Below are positions 52,373 to 64,000 of a stretch of 64,000 bases of DNA, in pieces (the stretch's first letter is position 1; every line of letters starts with the position of its first letter). The position numbers and the translations under genes are program-made. Origin of the DNA: Posidonia oceanica (lineage: Eukaryota; Streptophyta; Magnoliopsida; Alismatales; Posidoniaceae); contig JAZBRS010000049.1 in assembly GCA_037176725.1 (NCBI GenBank), positions 37,130,001-37,194,000 of the forward strand, given 5' to 3'. A model generated the notes under the pieces. The model searched no databases, was not told where the DNA came from, and saw nothing but the letters and a program-made list of their open reading frames with translations.

Positions 52373-55300
52373 CTACGTCTGGAGGGGCTGGTATTCAGGC
52401 AGAGGGAGGTCAGCAAGATGGTCTGCCATTGCTTGACCCTTCATGGACTTCTGTGTGACAAAGGTGATGTCGTACTGGGACAATAACACCTGCCACTTAG
52501 CACATCTGCCCACCATGACCGGCTTCTGAAAGAGGAACTTGATAGGATCATGCCGGCATAAGAGCTGCACTGGGTATGCCATCAGGTAGTGCCTCAGCTT
52601 CTGTGCAGCCCAGACAAGTGACAAGCAGGTCTTCTCTAGTGTTGTGTACCTGGCTTCGCATTCATTAAACTTCTTGCTCAGGTAGTAGATGGCGCGCTCC
52701 TTCCTACCAGATTCGTCATGTTGGCCCAAGACGGCGCCCATGGAATGCTGCGTGGTAGAAAGGTAGAGAAGTAAAGGTCTCCCCAGCGTAGGCGGGACCA
52801 GGACAGGAGGCTTGATCAGCAGCTGCTTGATCTTGGCAAATGCAGCCTGACACTCCTCGCTCCAGTGAATCTGCGCATTCTTCTTCAAGAGCTTGAATAT
52901 GAGTTCGCAGATGGGCGTAAGCTGTGCAATGAAGTGACTGATATATTGTAAACGCCCAAGCAGACTTCTGACTTCTTTTTCAATCCTAGGGGGTGGCATG
53001 TCCACGATGGCTTGTGCTTTCAACGGGTCCACCTCAATCCCCCTTTGGCTAACAATGTAGCCGAGCAATTTGCCAGAAGATACCCCGAATACGCACTTCT
53101 TGGGATTCAGGCGCAGCTTGTACTTCCGTAGACGGTCAAAGAGCTTTCTGAGACAGGCAAGATGATCCTCGGGCTCTTTGGTTTTGGCAATCATATCGTC
53201 TACGTAGACCTCCACTTCTTGGTGCATGAGGTCGTGGAATAGCGCAGTCATGGCCCTCTGATAGGTTGCACCAGCATTCTTCAGGCCGAACGGCATGACT
53301 TGGTAGCAGAAGACTCCCCAAGGGGTGATGAATGAAGTCTTTTCCATGTCCTCTTCTGCCATTTTGATCTGATTGTATCCAGAAAAGCCGTCCATGAAGG
53401 AGAGCATTTTGTGGCCTGCTGTATTGTCGACTAGGACGTCAATGTGGGGCAGTGGAAAGTCGTCCTTGGGACTCACCTTGTTCAGGTCCCTATAGTCGAT
53501 GCAGATTCGGATTCGGCCATCCTTCTTGGGCACAGGTACAATGTTTGCCAGCCATTTAGGATAAAGAACGACCTTCAGAAAGTTGCCTCCAAGCTGCTTC
53601 ATTATCTCTTCTTTGATCATGAGCAGCCACTGCGGTCGCCATCTTCTTAGTTTCTGCTTTACTGGCTTGGCATCCGGATTTAAGGGCAGATTGTGCACCA
53701 CTATCTCTATGTCGAGGCCGACCATATCTTCATAACTCCAGGCGAAGACATCCACATATTCCCTCAGGAATGCAATGAATTCTGCTCGAGCCTGGGCGGA
53801 CAGCTGGGCACTGATGCAAACTTCTCTGACTTCCTCAGCCGTGCCGATGTTAACAACCTCCGTTTCTTCTTCAACATGGAGGTTGGGGCCTTCTGGGTCG
53901 TCGTCATAGGGCCGGAACTCGGGCAAAGGTTCGTCAGTCTCATCCATGCCCGTATCATCCTCTTCTCCATAAGCAACAAGTTCTGAGAGGATCTCTTTCT
54001 CAAAAGAAGGACTTGTGATGTCGAAAGAGTGCATGTGTTCTGCTGCTTGGCCCTGGTGACACTTCAGGATGGTCATGCTCACTCGAGTATTCTTGTAGCC
54101 TCGGTGCGCGACCTCCGTCCCAACAACTCCTTCTACTGCTTGCTCTGACCTGACTGATTCTGCTGAGTGCTCTGCTGATTCTGCTGAGGGCTCAACTGAC
54201 TCTGCTGCTGATACTGCTGACTGCTCTACTGACTGTGCTGCTGAGGCTGCTGAGGTATTCTGCTCTGCTGCTGCTGCATCTACTGCTGATGCTCCCCCCT
54301 CTGGGTCTTCTAGTGTGCTAGTGGAGGATATGCCGGACTGGCGGCTGATCTGGTCATTGCCGCTCGATGCCTTGCTTAGGTGAGGCATGGGTTGCACAAA
54401 CCACCTAGACCCGCCTTCTGGTTGAAGAGTGATGAGCTCATCTGGTCTAGGGGAGTCCGGCGCTGCTGAGTCTTCTAGGACCATGATAGAAGCATGGTCC
54501 TCTTGCAGAGGAGGATCCGTGACTACGGCTTTTCCTTTCCTTTCTGCAGCTTGATGGTCTGCCAGGTCTTCTGTTATCGACTTGATCTGTTCTTGATAGA
54601 GTAGCTCTAAGTCGGACATCCAAGAATCGACCTGGGCTTCTATTGCCACTCCTTCTTCCTCGTCTGAGGGGGAGTCGACGTAGTAGGCGCCGGGGGCCTG
54701 CGGCACTGGCCCGGCTGCAAGATGGATCGCCGCCCTTGGAGTCTGCATGATCTGGTTCACGGGCGCGTCTGCTGATGGCAGTTCAGATGTAGAAGGCCCA
54801 AATAGACAGGCCAGCGGTGCTGCTGATGGATAAGCTTCCAGGGTCACTGTGGGAGAGTAAGCAGGGGTACTCTTTGGAGGGCTCAAGGGCCCGGAGAATG
54901 TAGTGCTCAGTTGGCCTTTTGTATCGGGCCGTAACTGAGAGAGCGCAGCCTCTGACGCCATAGGGTCTTGCCATGAGAGCTGCTGCAGGTCGTCAGGAGA
55001 ATGCGGAGCGGACTGCGCCAGCTGCATTCCTGAAGATGATGCTGAGGGAGCGGGCTGGGCCACGCTGCCGACTGAGTTGATGGACTGCCCCTCCAGAGAT
55101 GGGGGCAGTGGCACTGATGTTGCTGTGACCGCTGGTAGCATGCTTGGTTCTGCCAAGAGGAGTGTCTGTGTCTCCTGCACTGCTGCTGTCTGATCTTGAG
55201 AAACTGATGTGGCTGCTGAAGGATAGGAACTTGAGTCTGCCACAGGGCCTGCTGAGCTGCCTACTGTTTCTGCCAGAGGATGAGCTAAATAAACTGACTG

Positions 55301-56941
55301 TGGGGCCTCTGCTCTGACCACTGTTTCTGCTGAGTTGATTGGGACTGCCTCTGTTGCATCAGACTGCTCCTCATCCGAGTAGTAGTCCTCAATACACACC
55401 CAATCCTCTGCCGGCGCTGTGGCTTGGTAATCGGTTGATCCCAGAATTCCTGCACTGGTAAAGTTAGTGAGGTCTCTGGGAATGGCTGGTGCACGATCTC
55501 TGAGCTGGGAGCAGTGATCTTCGTTGAGCTTTGGCTCGTAGCCGAGACCTTCAGACTTTCTTCGCTCCACTGCTACGATCGGCTCCGCGATCCCTTGGCC
55601 GTGACGCCCGAGCGGCGTACCCTTTGTGTAACCCCACCTGTGACATACGTTCTCGACCATTCGAAAGGGGTTATTGTGAACGGTCAAGGAGTTGACACGT
55701 TCAAGATCAGGAACGAAGTTAACTGGCTCGCACCGGTTAACGCGATAGAGGGCTTCAGAAGTCTCGGGGTCAAACGGGATAGATTGCGAAGACACGGGAG
55801 AGACTGCTTCAATCCGCTCCTTCTCAAAGTTCTCCGCCATGACGACAATGACATCATCGCCACGACGGTACTTTATCATTCGATGGAGGGTCGAAGGAAG
55901 GACCTGATGCTTGTGGAGCCAAGGGCGCCCAAGCAGAAGATTGAAGTTAGGCTTCAAGTCGACGACATAGAATTCTACGTCGAAGACGACCGGACCGATA
56001 GCCAGAGGGATAATCAGAATCCCTAGAGTGTCATGGTGAGTGTTGTCAAAAGCAGTCATTCCCTTCACGGCTGGTGTGATATCCTCGGCTTTGAATCCGA
56101 GCTTGGTTGCTGTACGCAAGGGGCAGACATTAAGGCCTGACCCGTTATCAACCAGCGTTAGGGGAATGCGAAAGCTTTTGAACTGCACCGTGACGAATAG
56201 GGGCTGGTTGTGATTAATCCCTGCCGGAGGCAGCTCATCACTCGTGAAAGAGATGACCTGCGGCTCCGCGATTAACCCAACCATGCCCTCCAAGGCAGAA
56301 GGCTCAATGGACTGGGACACACGAGCAGCCTGGAACACGCGAAGGAAAGCCTCGCGGTGCTCGGCAGAAGTGTGGATCAAATCCCAGATGGAGATGTCGG
56401 CTTTAACCTTCTTAAGCTGGGAAGTTAGGTCTGCTTTAGGTTGGCTTCTCCTAGCAGCTGGAGGGGTGATTCTAGCAGGTTCTAAAGGGGTAGTGGCAGG
56501 AAGCTGGGTTACTACAGGCTGGCTAGGGGCTTGGCTAGCTACGGGCTGATCTGGGGCTGGATCTGCTAAGGGTTGACCTGAGGGTGGGGGTAAAACAGGT
56601 TCAGGGCGAGTTGGCCTAGTTGCCGGTATTTGGGGCCTGTAAACCCTCCCCGACCGCGTTACTTCCGCGCACATTTCTGTGGCGTAGCTGTAAGGGACGC
56701 GATGGGTGTCCAGGGTCAAATCAATGACGACTGGAGCATGTGCTGCAAGCACAGGAGGGGTTACAGGGGGACCTATAGGATGTTGAGGTCTATCTAGTGG
56801 GTATGGTTGTTGGGGTGGGAAGGCTGGGGCAGGTCGAGGTCTGCCTAGAAGGTGTAGCTGAGGCTGCCCTAAAAGGTGAATGGGAGAACTAGGCTGGGCT
56901 CTAGCTAAGAGGTGTACTGGGGATTGAGCCTGAGGGAGCAC
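52373..56941 (-). pseudogene. pol: E5 protease, G-patch, RT and connection RNase H
   Basis: 1522 codons without a stop. Residues about 255-345: retropepsin with LVDNGSG (D-N-G where D-T-G is common; D-N/G-G variants are usual in Tat proteases) and LLLGRPWL. About 428-455: G-patch-like WGYTKGTPLGRHGQG. About 450-1040: long low-complexity linker with SAESVE-type repeats. About 1100-1330: RT with VRICIDYRDLN-like (IRICIDYRDLN), DGFSGYNQI, MPFGLKNAGATYQRAM and the catalytic YVDDM. Then the connection RNase H to GQAMADHLADLP. It starts in the -1 frame relative to gag with a 37-base overlap. The frame goes on into the second RNase H after TAG 52373. Confidence 0.88.
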
Positions 56942-59358
56942 GGTGGGGGCGCGAGAGGGCGCTCCGGCCTGGCACGCGGTCGGATCAAATGGATTCCCGA
57001 CTCGGAGCCGGCAACTGCCGCAAGATAGAGACTGACCGGGAAAGGCTCAGAGATGTCAGAGATAAGATCAGAAGGGTCTACTACAGAAGTAGCAGGCCCA
57101 GAAGGAAAGACAGAGTGGACGCCTGAGGTTCCCGCCCCTCCCGGATAAGAGTGCTTCGGTAAAGGTTGGCGGACGATGCCAGAATGCGGGGGAACAGCTG
57201 GAGATGCAGATGCATGAGTGCGCGCTTGAGTGGAAGCCTCGTGCGTGTCGATCACAATCGTTCCCGATTCGATCAGGTCCTGAATTGCATTCCGTAAGGA
57301 GAAGCAATTATCCGTCGAATGCCCGACGCTTCGATGGAAATTGCAGAAGAGGTCCGGCCTAAACCAATGCGGCAGAGGGCTTGGTGGCGGACGGACCTCC
57401 GGGAACTTCAGGAGCGATGCCACCTTCGGCAAGATGTCCGTGAGTGGTTCCACCAGTGGGGTGAAATTCCTCCTCTCAGCGGGTGGTCTTCTTTGCCTTG
57501 GGTGTGAGCCTTGCTGAACCGGTGCAGCAGGATAGACCGGTCTAGCGGTGGTAGTGATGTGCGGTGTGTACGGGTTCCTAGGTGCAGGAGCGTACACCAT
57601 CTGAGCTGGAGCAGGCCGAGACGGCAAGCGAACAGGCACAGCAGGAGAATCGACGAATGCAACAGCGGGTTTCTGCGAGTCCTTCCTCTTCGGGCAGTTG
57701 TTGTTGCTGCCGCTGTTGTTGTTGTTGAAGGTGCTGTTGTTGACACTGTTGCTGCTAATCACTGCCTGCTTAGCGAACGCAGAGAGAGCCGGGAAGTTGC
57801 CACTCCGCAAAGAACTCTCTACGCGCGCTCCAGCTCTGATGAGTGCCGCGAAAGTAGTGACTGGTTGAATGCTAAGCAGAGCCCCGAGAGACGGCTGCGC
57901 CCCTTTGATGACGATCTTGATAGATTCCTCGTTAGAGGGTCTATCTCGAACCTGAGAGGCAAGGGCGCGCCAGCGGCCGACGTACTCCCCGAACGGCTCG
58001 CCAGAGTTCTGCTTGATGGCGATCAAGTCCGCCCTCTTTGGGACAAGATCGAGGTTGAAGGAGTATTGCTCCAGGAACGCCCGACTGAGGTCGTTCCAAG
58101 TCTTGATGGCTGACATATCGAGTGATGTGAACCACTTGAGTGCCGGCCCGGTCAAACTCTTCTGGAACAAGCGGATCAGCAACCTCTCGTCAGCCTAAAG
58201 CTGAGCGAGATCACCGTAATACGCCTTCAGGTGTGCTACGGGGCAGCCCCTACCATTATACTTCTCGAAGTCCGGGATTTTGAACTTCGGAGGGAGTACT
58301 GCCTCTGGAAAACAACACAGGTCCCGGAATTGGTAGGTCTGGTGCTCGGTACCCTGCACTAGTCGTAGTGCCTTCTCCAAGACGTCCATCCGGTTATTGA
58401 TGGGGTCTGGGATTGCTGCTGTAGGAGAGGGATCAGCAGGGGTAGTGAGCACATACGCCGAATGGGTCGCACCTAAGTGCTCCTCCGGATCTACCATAGC
58501 GTCGCCTGGTGGAGCAACGGGATGGCCGGCGTATCCGTGCTGGGGGATAGTGTATGCAGGAGTGTATGCAGGATGCTGGACCTGGTGAAGAGGAGAAGAA
58601 TAAATGCCATGCTGTGCTGGGATAGGGGGAGGATGACGGAGCACCAGTTGCTGTACAGGCGGAGTGCCAGACAGCGAGCCAGTGAGGTACTGGGCTCCAG
58701 CCGGTCCAAAGGGTTGACCACCAGAAGGAAGTGGAGCATGCTGTGCCAAGTGTTGTGCACGAGGAGGCGGTAAACGAGCCCCCATCGCCGGAACCGTGAG
58801 CAGTTGCGACGATGGTCGAGGCGGAGGTGCAGAGGTTGATGCATGAAATGCAGGAACTGGCCTCGGAGGAACCTCAGGGACGACAGAGACAGAAGGAGGA
58901 CGAACTGATAGAGCCATGCCCTGCAATCTCTGGGCAAGCTCCATCAGGTGCTGGTACTGCGCTTCGGGCGTCTCGGCAGTGGGGACGCTGAAGTGCAGTG
59001 TCGGCAGGGATTGAGAAGCAAGGGGCACGGACACAGATGGTCCGGGAAGGAAGGTTTCTACAAAAAAGGTCGCAGCAGCGGTGGAAGGGATGTCGAAAGC
59101 GACGTATCCCTGGGACGGAGGGGGCAGTGGCGTCTCCGGAACGCAGGTAACGGCCGTCAAGATAGACTCGGCGACCGGATCCGGAGGAAGGGAGGCTTGC
59201 CACTGTCCCGGGGTGTACTGAGAACCTAGAGACGTCAGAGGAGGAAACCCTGGCGTCGGAGGGGGAACAAGGGGGATAGAAAGAGCAACCGGAGGGGCCA
59301 GAACGGAAACACCCTCCATGACAGGAGTAAAAGAGGACTCACTAACGTACTGGGCCAT
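56905..59358 (-). pseudogene. gag: E5 gag with one internal TAG
   Basis: Start at MAQYVSESSF (59358), the only early ATG and shared with E3. It has a proline-rich N-terminal half, then Retrotrans_gag: RLFQKSLTGPALKWFTSLD, FLEQYSFNLDL, RADLIAIKQNSGEPFGEYVG. An asparagine-rich stretch follows, then the zinc knuckle CNFHRSVGHSTDNC (C-x2-H-x4-H-x4-C). It ends at 56905, overlapping pol. TAG at 58195 interrupts just before the capsid core; the frame is open on both sides. Forms the virus-like particle and binds genomic RNA. Confidence 0.88.
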
Positions 59359-60671
59359 CGCTGACCTAGAGCGTGTGAGAACAGGGCTGCGACGAGTATT
59401 CAATCGGTGCTTCCTAAGAGGAGCTATCGTCGCAAGTGCGGATAGCTCGGAAGGGGAATGATTGCGAACTAAGTCTCAAAAGGGCGTCAACGAGGGTCGA
59501 TACTCGAGCTCTGGCAAAGGGAAACTCGCTTACCGATCACGCTGACACAACAGAAGAAAATTAGGGTTAGAAACTAAAAGATGAATGCAAATGAGTTAGT
59601 TAAGTGGCATGAATGATGTGCATGCTTTCTAGTATGCCCCCCTTACCTAACTAGTGTTTCCTAGCAAGGCTGTCTACTCCGGGTATCCCTTGATGTACGG
59701 GTCACCGACTCAGGTCAGAAAAAGTAGGTCCCCTGTCTAACTCCCGGCCCAAAGCTCAGGTAATGATAGGGTGGTGCGTTGGTGGCCTCTACCCCGCCAA
59801 AGCGTGGGTGGTACCCTCTACTAACACCGACACGACCCCCGGACAAGGAGGGGACGGACCGACCAACTTATGCCACGCCCAAAGCAGTGGAACAAGAGGC
59901 CGGAACCGTCCTTCGCAGACTAGTAGGTGGACTCAGAGGAGAAGAATGCATGCCCTATATGATGCTTATGCAAAATGATTAGAGTTTTTTATCTTGCACA
60001 TTTTATTAACCAAAGGGAGTGAAGGATTGTTTATAGTCTCTAGTTACCCCTAGAAGTTCTTTTTACTTGCATTTTTTAGTTAACCATGGGGGAAGCAGAC
60101 AAGTCTCTACTATCCTAAGCATGGCAAGTGCAAAAGGCAAGAAAATCAGTCAAAATGGCAAGCAACCATCATACAACACAACAAAAGGCATGTTTATGGC
60201 ATGTGCGGGTGTCTGTGAATATGATGGTGAAAAAGAAACATTCATCAAGTCAAAAGGCATGTAAGCATAGTATGTGCGTGCGTAGTGACATAGCAAGGGT
60301 GTAAAAGAAGCATTCAACGTCCAAAAAGCATGTATTTTAGCCAAACAAAGTATGTAGACATGTAATGCGCAAGAATTAAAGCAGTAATAAGCAAGTAAGG
60401 TAAAGCAAGGTAAAAGTAAGCAGACTGTAAAGGAAATAAGAGCATAAGCAAGGCAAGAAGTAAATAAACAATCAAAGGAGCAAAGCCAGGCAAAAGAAAG
60501 CGCAAACCGAGGCAAAAGAGGTGCAAAAACCTAAGCAAAGTAGCCACGAAGCGACTTGCTAGGAGTTTGCACAGAAAAGCGAGCAAAACAGGCGAGGAAG
60601 GCACACAAGGCAGACAAAGCTGCAAAACAAGCGAGCGAAAAGCCGAGAACGAAAGCTGGAGTCTAGTCTAA
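59359..60671 (-). other. E5 untranslated leader
   Basis: No ORF is supported. Related to the E3 leader. The half next to the PBS is rich in AAGCA and AAAGGCA words. Confidence 0.7.
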
Positions 60672-60689
60672 TCCCCAGCAGAGTCGCCA
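60672..60689 (-). promoter_or_regulatory. E5 primer-binding site, tRNA-Arg
   Basis: On the minus strand TGGCGACTCTGCTGGGGA lies one base from the LTR. It differs from the E3 site by one transition (CCG to CTG), which leaves 17 of 18 matches to tRNA-Arg. Confidence 0.82.
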
Positions 60690-60690
60690 C

Positions 60691-63600
60691 TGTAGCGATC
60701 CCGATCGGAATCAGGCTCGCTGATTCAGCGGCGATTGAGATCCGAGGAAGAGGCTCAACTCGAAAACACTTGGAATCGAGGAGAAAAAAGAAAGATAAGA
60801 CAAATCAGAGTCGCCACCATGTCTATTAACGGGAGACAAGGAAAACCGGGGAAATGCGTGAATTAACACGCAAAACCGAGCAAGAAATGCAAAGCAAAGC
60901 AATGCAAAGGAAAACAAATGCAAACAAATGCAAATGAGATGACTCTAGCCTAGGATAAAGGCAGTATGGTCATTGCGGGCCAAAAGACAGGGTAAGGACT
61001 CCTGTTACGCGCGGGGAAGGTGTTAGGCACCCCCGACACGCCCGAGAATCGGTCTTTCTAGGCTTACGCTCGCATACGCAGAAAAATGCAGGATTGAATG
61101 CCTATGTGCCTATAAATGCCTAAATGAATACTCAAGGTGTGCTCTAAGTGGGAAGGAACAAAGCAAGGAAGTAAACGTGCTTTCTAAGTGCTCAGCTGCG
61201 CTGTCCGTGTTCCGAATTAGGCGAAACCTAGCTCGTGAGAACTCCAGACAGTAAGCATCACAGCCCTATATGCAAATGCAGGCGAAAAAGCGAAACAGCA
61301 AGAAAACCATGCAATGCAATCGACATGCAAGGGAAAAACGGCGTAAAACACGCAAAACAAGGCGAGAAATGAGCAAGGCACGCAGAACGGAGCAAAAGAG
61401 CGAAACCGGCACGCAAAAACAAGCGAAAAAGCAAGGCAGCACGCAAAATGAGACAAGGAAGCAAAGAAGCATGCAAAACGGTGCAAGGAAGCAAAGAGGC
61501 ACGCAAAATGGTGCAAAAACGAGAGCGGGCACGCGAAACGGTGCCAAAACAGCGAAGCAAAAACCTCGGAAAAGCCATGCGAATGCAAGAATGCAGAAAA
61601 GATCAGAAGAGGCCAAAGGGGAGGCAAAACAACGTGTGTGTAAGAACAGACGTTGTTCAGGACCACTCAAAGTAGGTGTGAAGACCTACAGAGGGGAAAA
61701 TGAGCAAACAGAGGGATCACCACCTCTTAGCGACTGTTTCCCACTAAACCGTTCCACGGTGTGTCTCGCATGCTGCCCAAAGCTCGTGATGCGATCGGAT
61801 CGTGGAAAAGGGGGAAGAAAGTCACATTAAGTGGTAAATCCAAGGAAAACTCAACACAAAACACACAGGGGTACGCGAAACGGGGATTTGGAGATAGAAG
61901 CAGAAAGGGGAGGCCCTATTCTACATGCTCAAAGAGACAGAAAGCGAAAACAAGGAAAACTATGCAAATGGCATGCAAATGCAATGCAGGGGTTTAGGAG
62001 GACATACCTGGAAATCCGGGAGCCTGATCTGAAATCTGTCTGGTCCATGCTGAAGAGCGCCTCGCCGCGGTCGCCTGGGCAGCTTACTTGAGAAGATCCA
62101 ACGGCCGGATTGGAAGATATCGCAGCTTCAAGGCAGAAGGGCCAGAACAGGGGAGAAGAACAGATCTAGGTGTTCAGGAGGTCCTAGGGATGTGCAAAAA
62201 GGTCCTCCCAAGTGAAAGGGAGCTAAAAGTGCTTAGTGTGTGCAAGAGGATGCTAGAATGCAAGACTAGATGAGTGCAGGATGCATGCAAAAGCAAGAAA
62301 AAGCAATGATAAGAAACTGGGAAAAGCCAGGAGTTCAGAAAGCATTTTGAAAAAGAAGGGGGCTAAAAATGCAAATTTTCCAGAAAACAGGGGTTCACAG
62401 GAAAGGGTTTTGAAAACAGGAGAGGGCTGGGCTTCATTTTGCAAAAACTAGGCTCAGGAAAGTTGTTTTAAAAAGAGGGTATGCTTTAGGAGAAGTTTTG
62501 AAAGCAAAAAGAAGTCAGAAAGCAATTTTAAGAAAACTAGGGTCTAAAATGCAAATTTTCCAGAAAACAGGGTTCTGGGGAGTCTGAGAATACTAGTGGA
62601 GGGTCTGCATGCAATTTGGTGAACATAGGAGCTAAGATGCAACCTAGGGGCAAAATGGTCTTTTCACATGATTTTTGAAAGATGCAAGGACCTATGTGTG
62701 ATTTTGAAATCATGCAGGGGCTAAAAATGCAATTTAGTATGGAAAACATGCTCTGAAAATCAGGGAACAGGACCACAGTGCAATTTTTAAAAAGAACAGG
62801 GTCAAAAATGCAATACAATAAGCTAAAAATGCATGCAAGAGTTACTGTCCATTTAAAATGGACCTAAATGCAAATATGCAAAAGCAGAAGGTAAAAAATG
62901 CAATGCAGTATGCAAAATAAGAAATAACAGCTAAGTTCCTACAGTGCATGGACTTACATGCAAAAACAGAAACATGCAGGGACCTAGAATGCAATGCAGT
63001 ATGGTAAAATGCCAGCAAATAAATGAACTGATTCAAGACAGGACTTACATGCAAAAATCAAAAACAGAGGGGCTAAACTGCAAAATATTATAACAGCACA
63101 GCACAGTAACAGGACTAAAAGGCAAATAGTGAAAAGTAAGAACAAAAGTTGCAATTTAGCATGGTATTTAATTAAAAACTAAGCATGTTAAATGAACAGA
63201 GGACTGAAGTGCAAAAATTGAAAAACTTAAGGCAGATATGCAATATTTGCAAAGAAACCATATAACCAGAAAAATAATTGAACAGTGGTTGGCCGGCGGT
63301 GGTTGGCACTGTAGCAGGATTCCACCGGAGCTCACCACCACCGGCATAGGGAGCTTGGGGAGGCGTGACATGGCGGAGGCCACTGACGGCGACTGTGCGG
63401 AGCTTCGAAGACCGTCGGAGCGGCGTTCTGTTGGCCGGAGCATCAGGAGGAACAGCAGCCGGCGCCAGAGAAGAAGCATCATCCGGCGAGTCGAGGACGG
63501 CACTGGAAAATTGGGAACTGGCTTCTGATGGACGGAAAAGCAGCAGGGGGAAGAGAGAGAGCGGGGGAGGTAAGAAAGTACCTGTGTTCGCGTCTGGAGT

Positions 63601-64000
63601 GCGCTCCCGACCTCAGCAGGATCGGAGGTGGCCGGCGGTCGTCGTCTGGTAGCAGCGGAGACTTCCAGCGACTCGCGGAGGTTGGGATCCTCTCAGGGGG
63701 TGCTCCTGGTGCTTCCTGAGCGATCGGACGCGAGCTTCGAAGCTTGGAGAGGAATCTGGTGCTTTTGGGTGCAGAGGATACTGCCGGAGGTGGGGGGAGG
63801 TTGTTGCTGCTCGTCTGGTGGAGTGAAGCCCTCCGGGAGGTTGCTGGAAGTCTGGCGAGTGAGGTTGGATGCTCGGAGAGGGTTTCTGGAAGGTGTGGAA
63901 GGAGATAGCTGACTGGGACGATTTTGGGTCTGTGGTGAAGCTAAGTGTTTGTTGTGTTGTTTGGGATCTGTGGTGAGAGTTAGGGCCGGAGGTCTGGGGC
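60691..64000 (-). repeat. E5 5' LTR, cut by the window edge
   Basis: Matches 38564-41871 closely; differences are almost all transitions. If it has the length of the left LTR it ends near 66480. It contains the LTR box at 60993-61060, the ATGCAA array at 62270-63260 and the start of the GC-rich block at 63290. Confidence 0.95.

Larger units (their letters stand above)
38564..64000 (-). mobile_element. E5: young Ogre-like element, nearly complete
   Basis: Left (3') LTR 38564-44353, interior 44354-60690, right (5') LTR from 60691 to beyond the window. On the minus strand the order is LTR, tRNA-Arg PBS, leader, gag, protease, G-patch, RT, RNase H, integrase, DUF7745 ORF, three tandem arrays, polypurine tract, LTR. 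If the right LTR is as long as the left, the element is about 27.9 kb, in the size range of Ogre. The two LTRs differ by roughly 25-30 bases over 3.3 kb, counted by eye, so it is the youngest full insertion here. The left target duplication should be CATAG (38559-38563). Confidence 0.93.

Overview
The window is plant nuclear DNA, most likely from an angiosperm with a large, retrotransposon-rich genome. It consists almost entirely of nested Ty3/gypsy LTR retrotransposons of the Tat/Ogre clade. The signs are: LTRs of 5.3-5.9 kb that read TGTTGACACCCC or TGTAGACACCCC at the 5' end; primer-binding sites matching the 3' end of plant tRNA-Arg; a second RNase H domain; a G-patch after the protease; plant-mobile-domain (PMD) and DUF7745-type accessory ORFs; and repeat-filled 3' regions. 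I found no ordinary host gene, rRNA, tRNA gene or CRISPR array. The species cannot be named from this sequence.

Layout. I name five insertions E1-E5. E4 is the oldest: a plus-strand fragment (35153-38563) holding the integrase end and the DUF7745 ORF. E3 (minus) sits in E4; its 5' LTR (29865-35152), tRNA-Arg PBS, leader and gag start are in view. E1 (minus, from before base 1 to 28238) sits in the gag of E3. It has a 1.4-kb LTR, gag-protease-RT-RNase H-integrase, and then three PMD genes (P1, P2, P3) on the opposite strand, followed by two tandem-repeat arrays. E2 is a 5.85-kb solo LTR with a perfect CCTTC target-site duplication; it lies between the TATA box and the ATG of P1. E5 (minus, 38564 to beyond 64000) is a second insertion into E4. 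Nearly all of it is visible: left LTR, polypurine tract, three tandem-repeat arrays, DUF7745 ORF, integrase, RNase H, RT, protease, gag, PBS and 3.3 kb of the right LTR.

How the parts work together. In E1 and E5, gag, protease, RT, RNase H and integrase are the normal retrotransposition set. E1 adds three intron-containing PMD genes transcribed against the genomic RNA, each with its own TATA box about 94-105 bp before the ATG. A palindromic motif, GCGT-NN-AACGTT-NN-ACGC, clusters upstream of all four recognisable E1 promoters (the LTR and P1, P2, P3) and recurs in the leader. I did not see it in E2-E5. It looks like an element-wide cis-regulatory code.

The most striking structure is in the 3' region of E5 (44.9-45.9 kb). 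About 162-bp units fold into a multi-branch domain: a closing stem of 8-11 bp encloses three or four small hairpins. Closing stems differ in sequence from unit to unit but remain complementary, and the small hairpins change both sides together (GATAG/CTATC, GACAG/CTGTC, GGTAG/CTACC). This covariation points either to selected structure or to template-switch copying.

State of decay. All coding regions carry in-frame stops. In the young E5 every lesion in the four ORFs is a TAG, and two are shown by comparison with E4 to be CAG-to-TAG changes.
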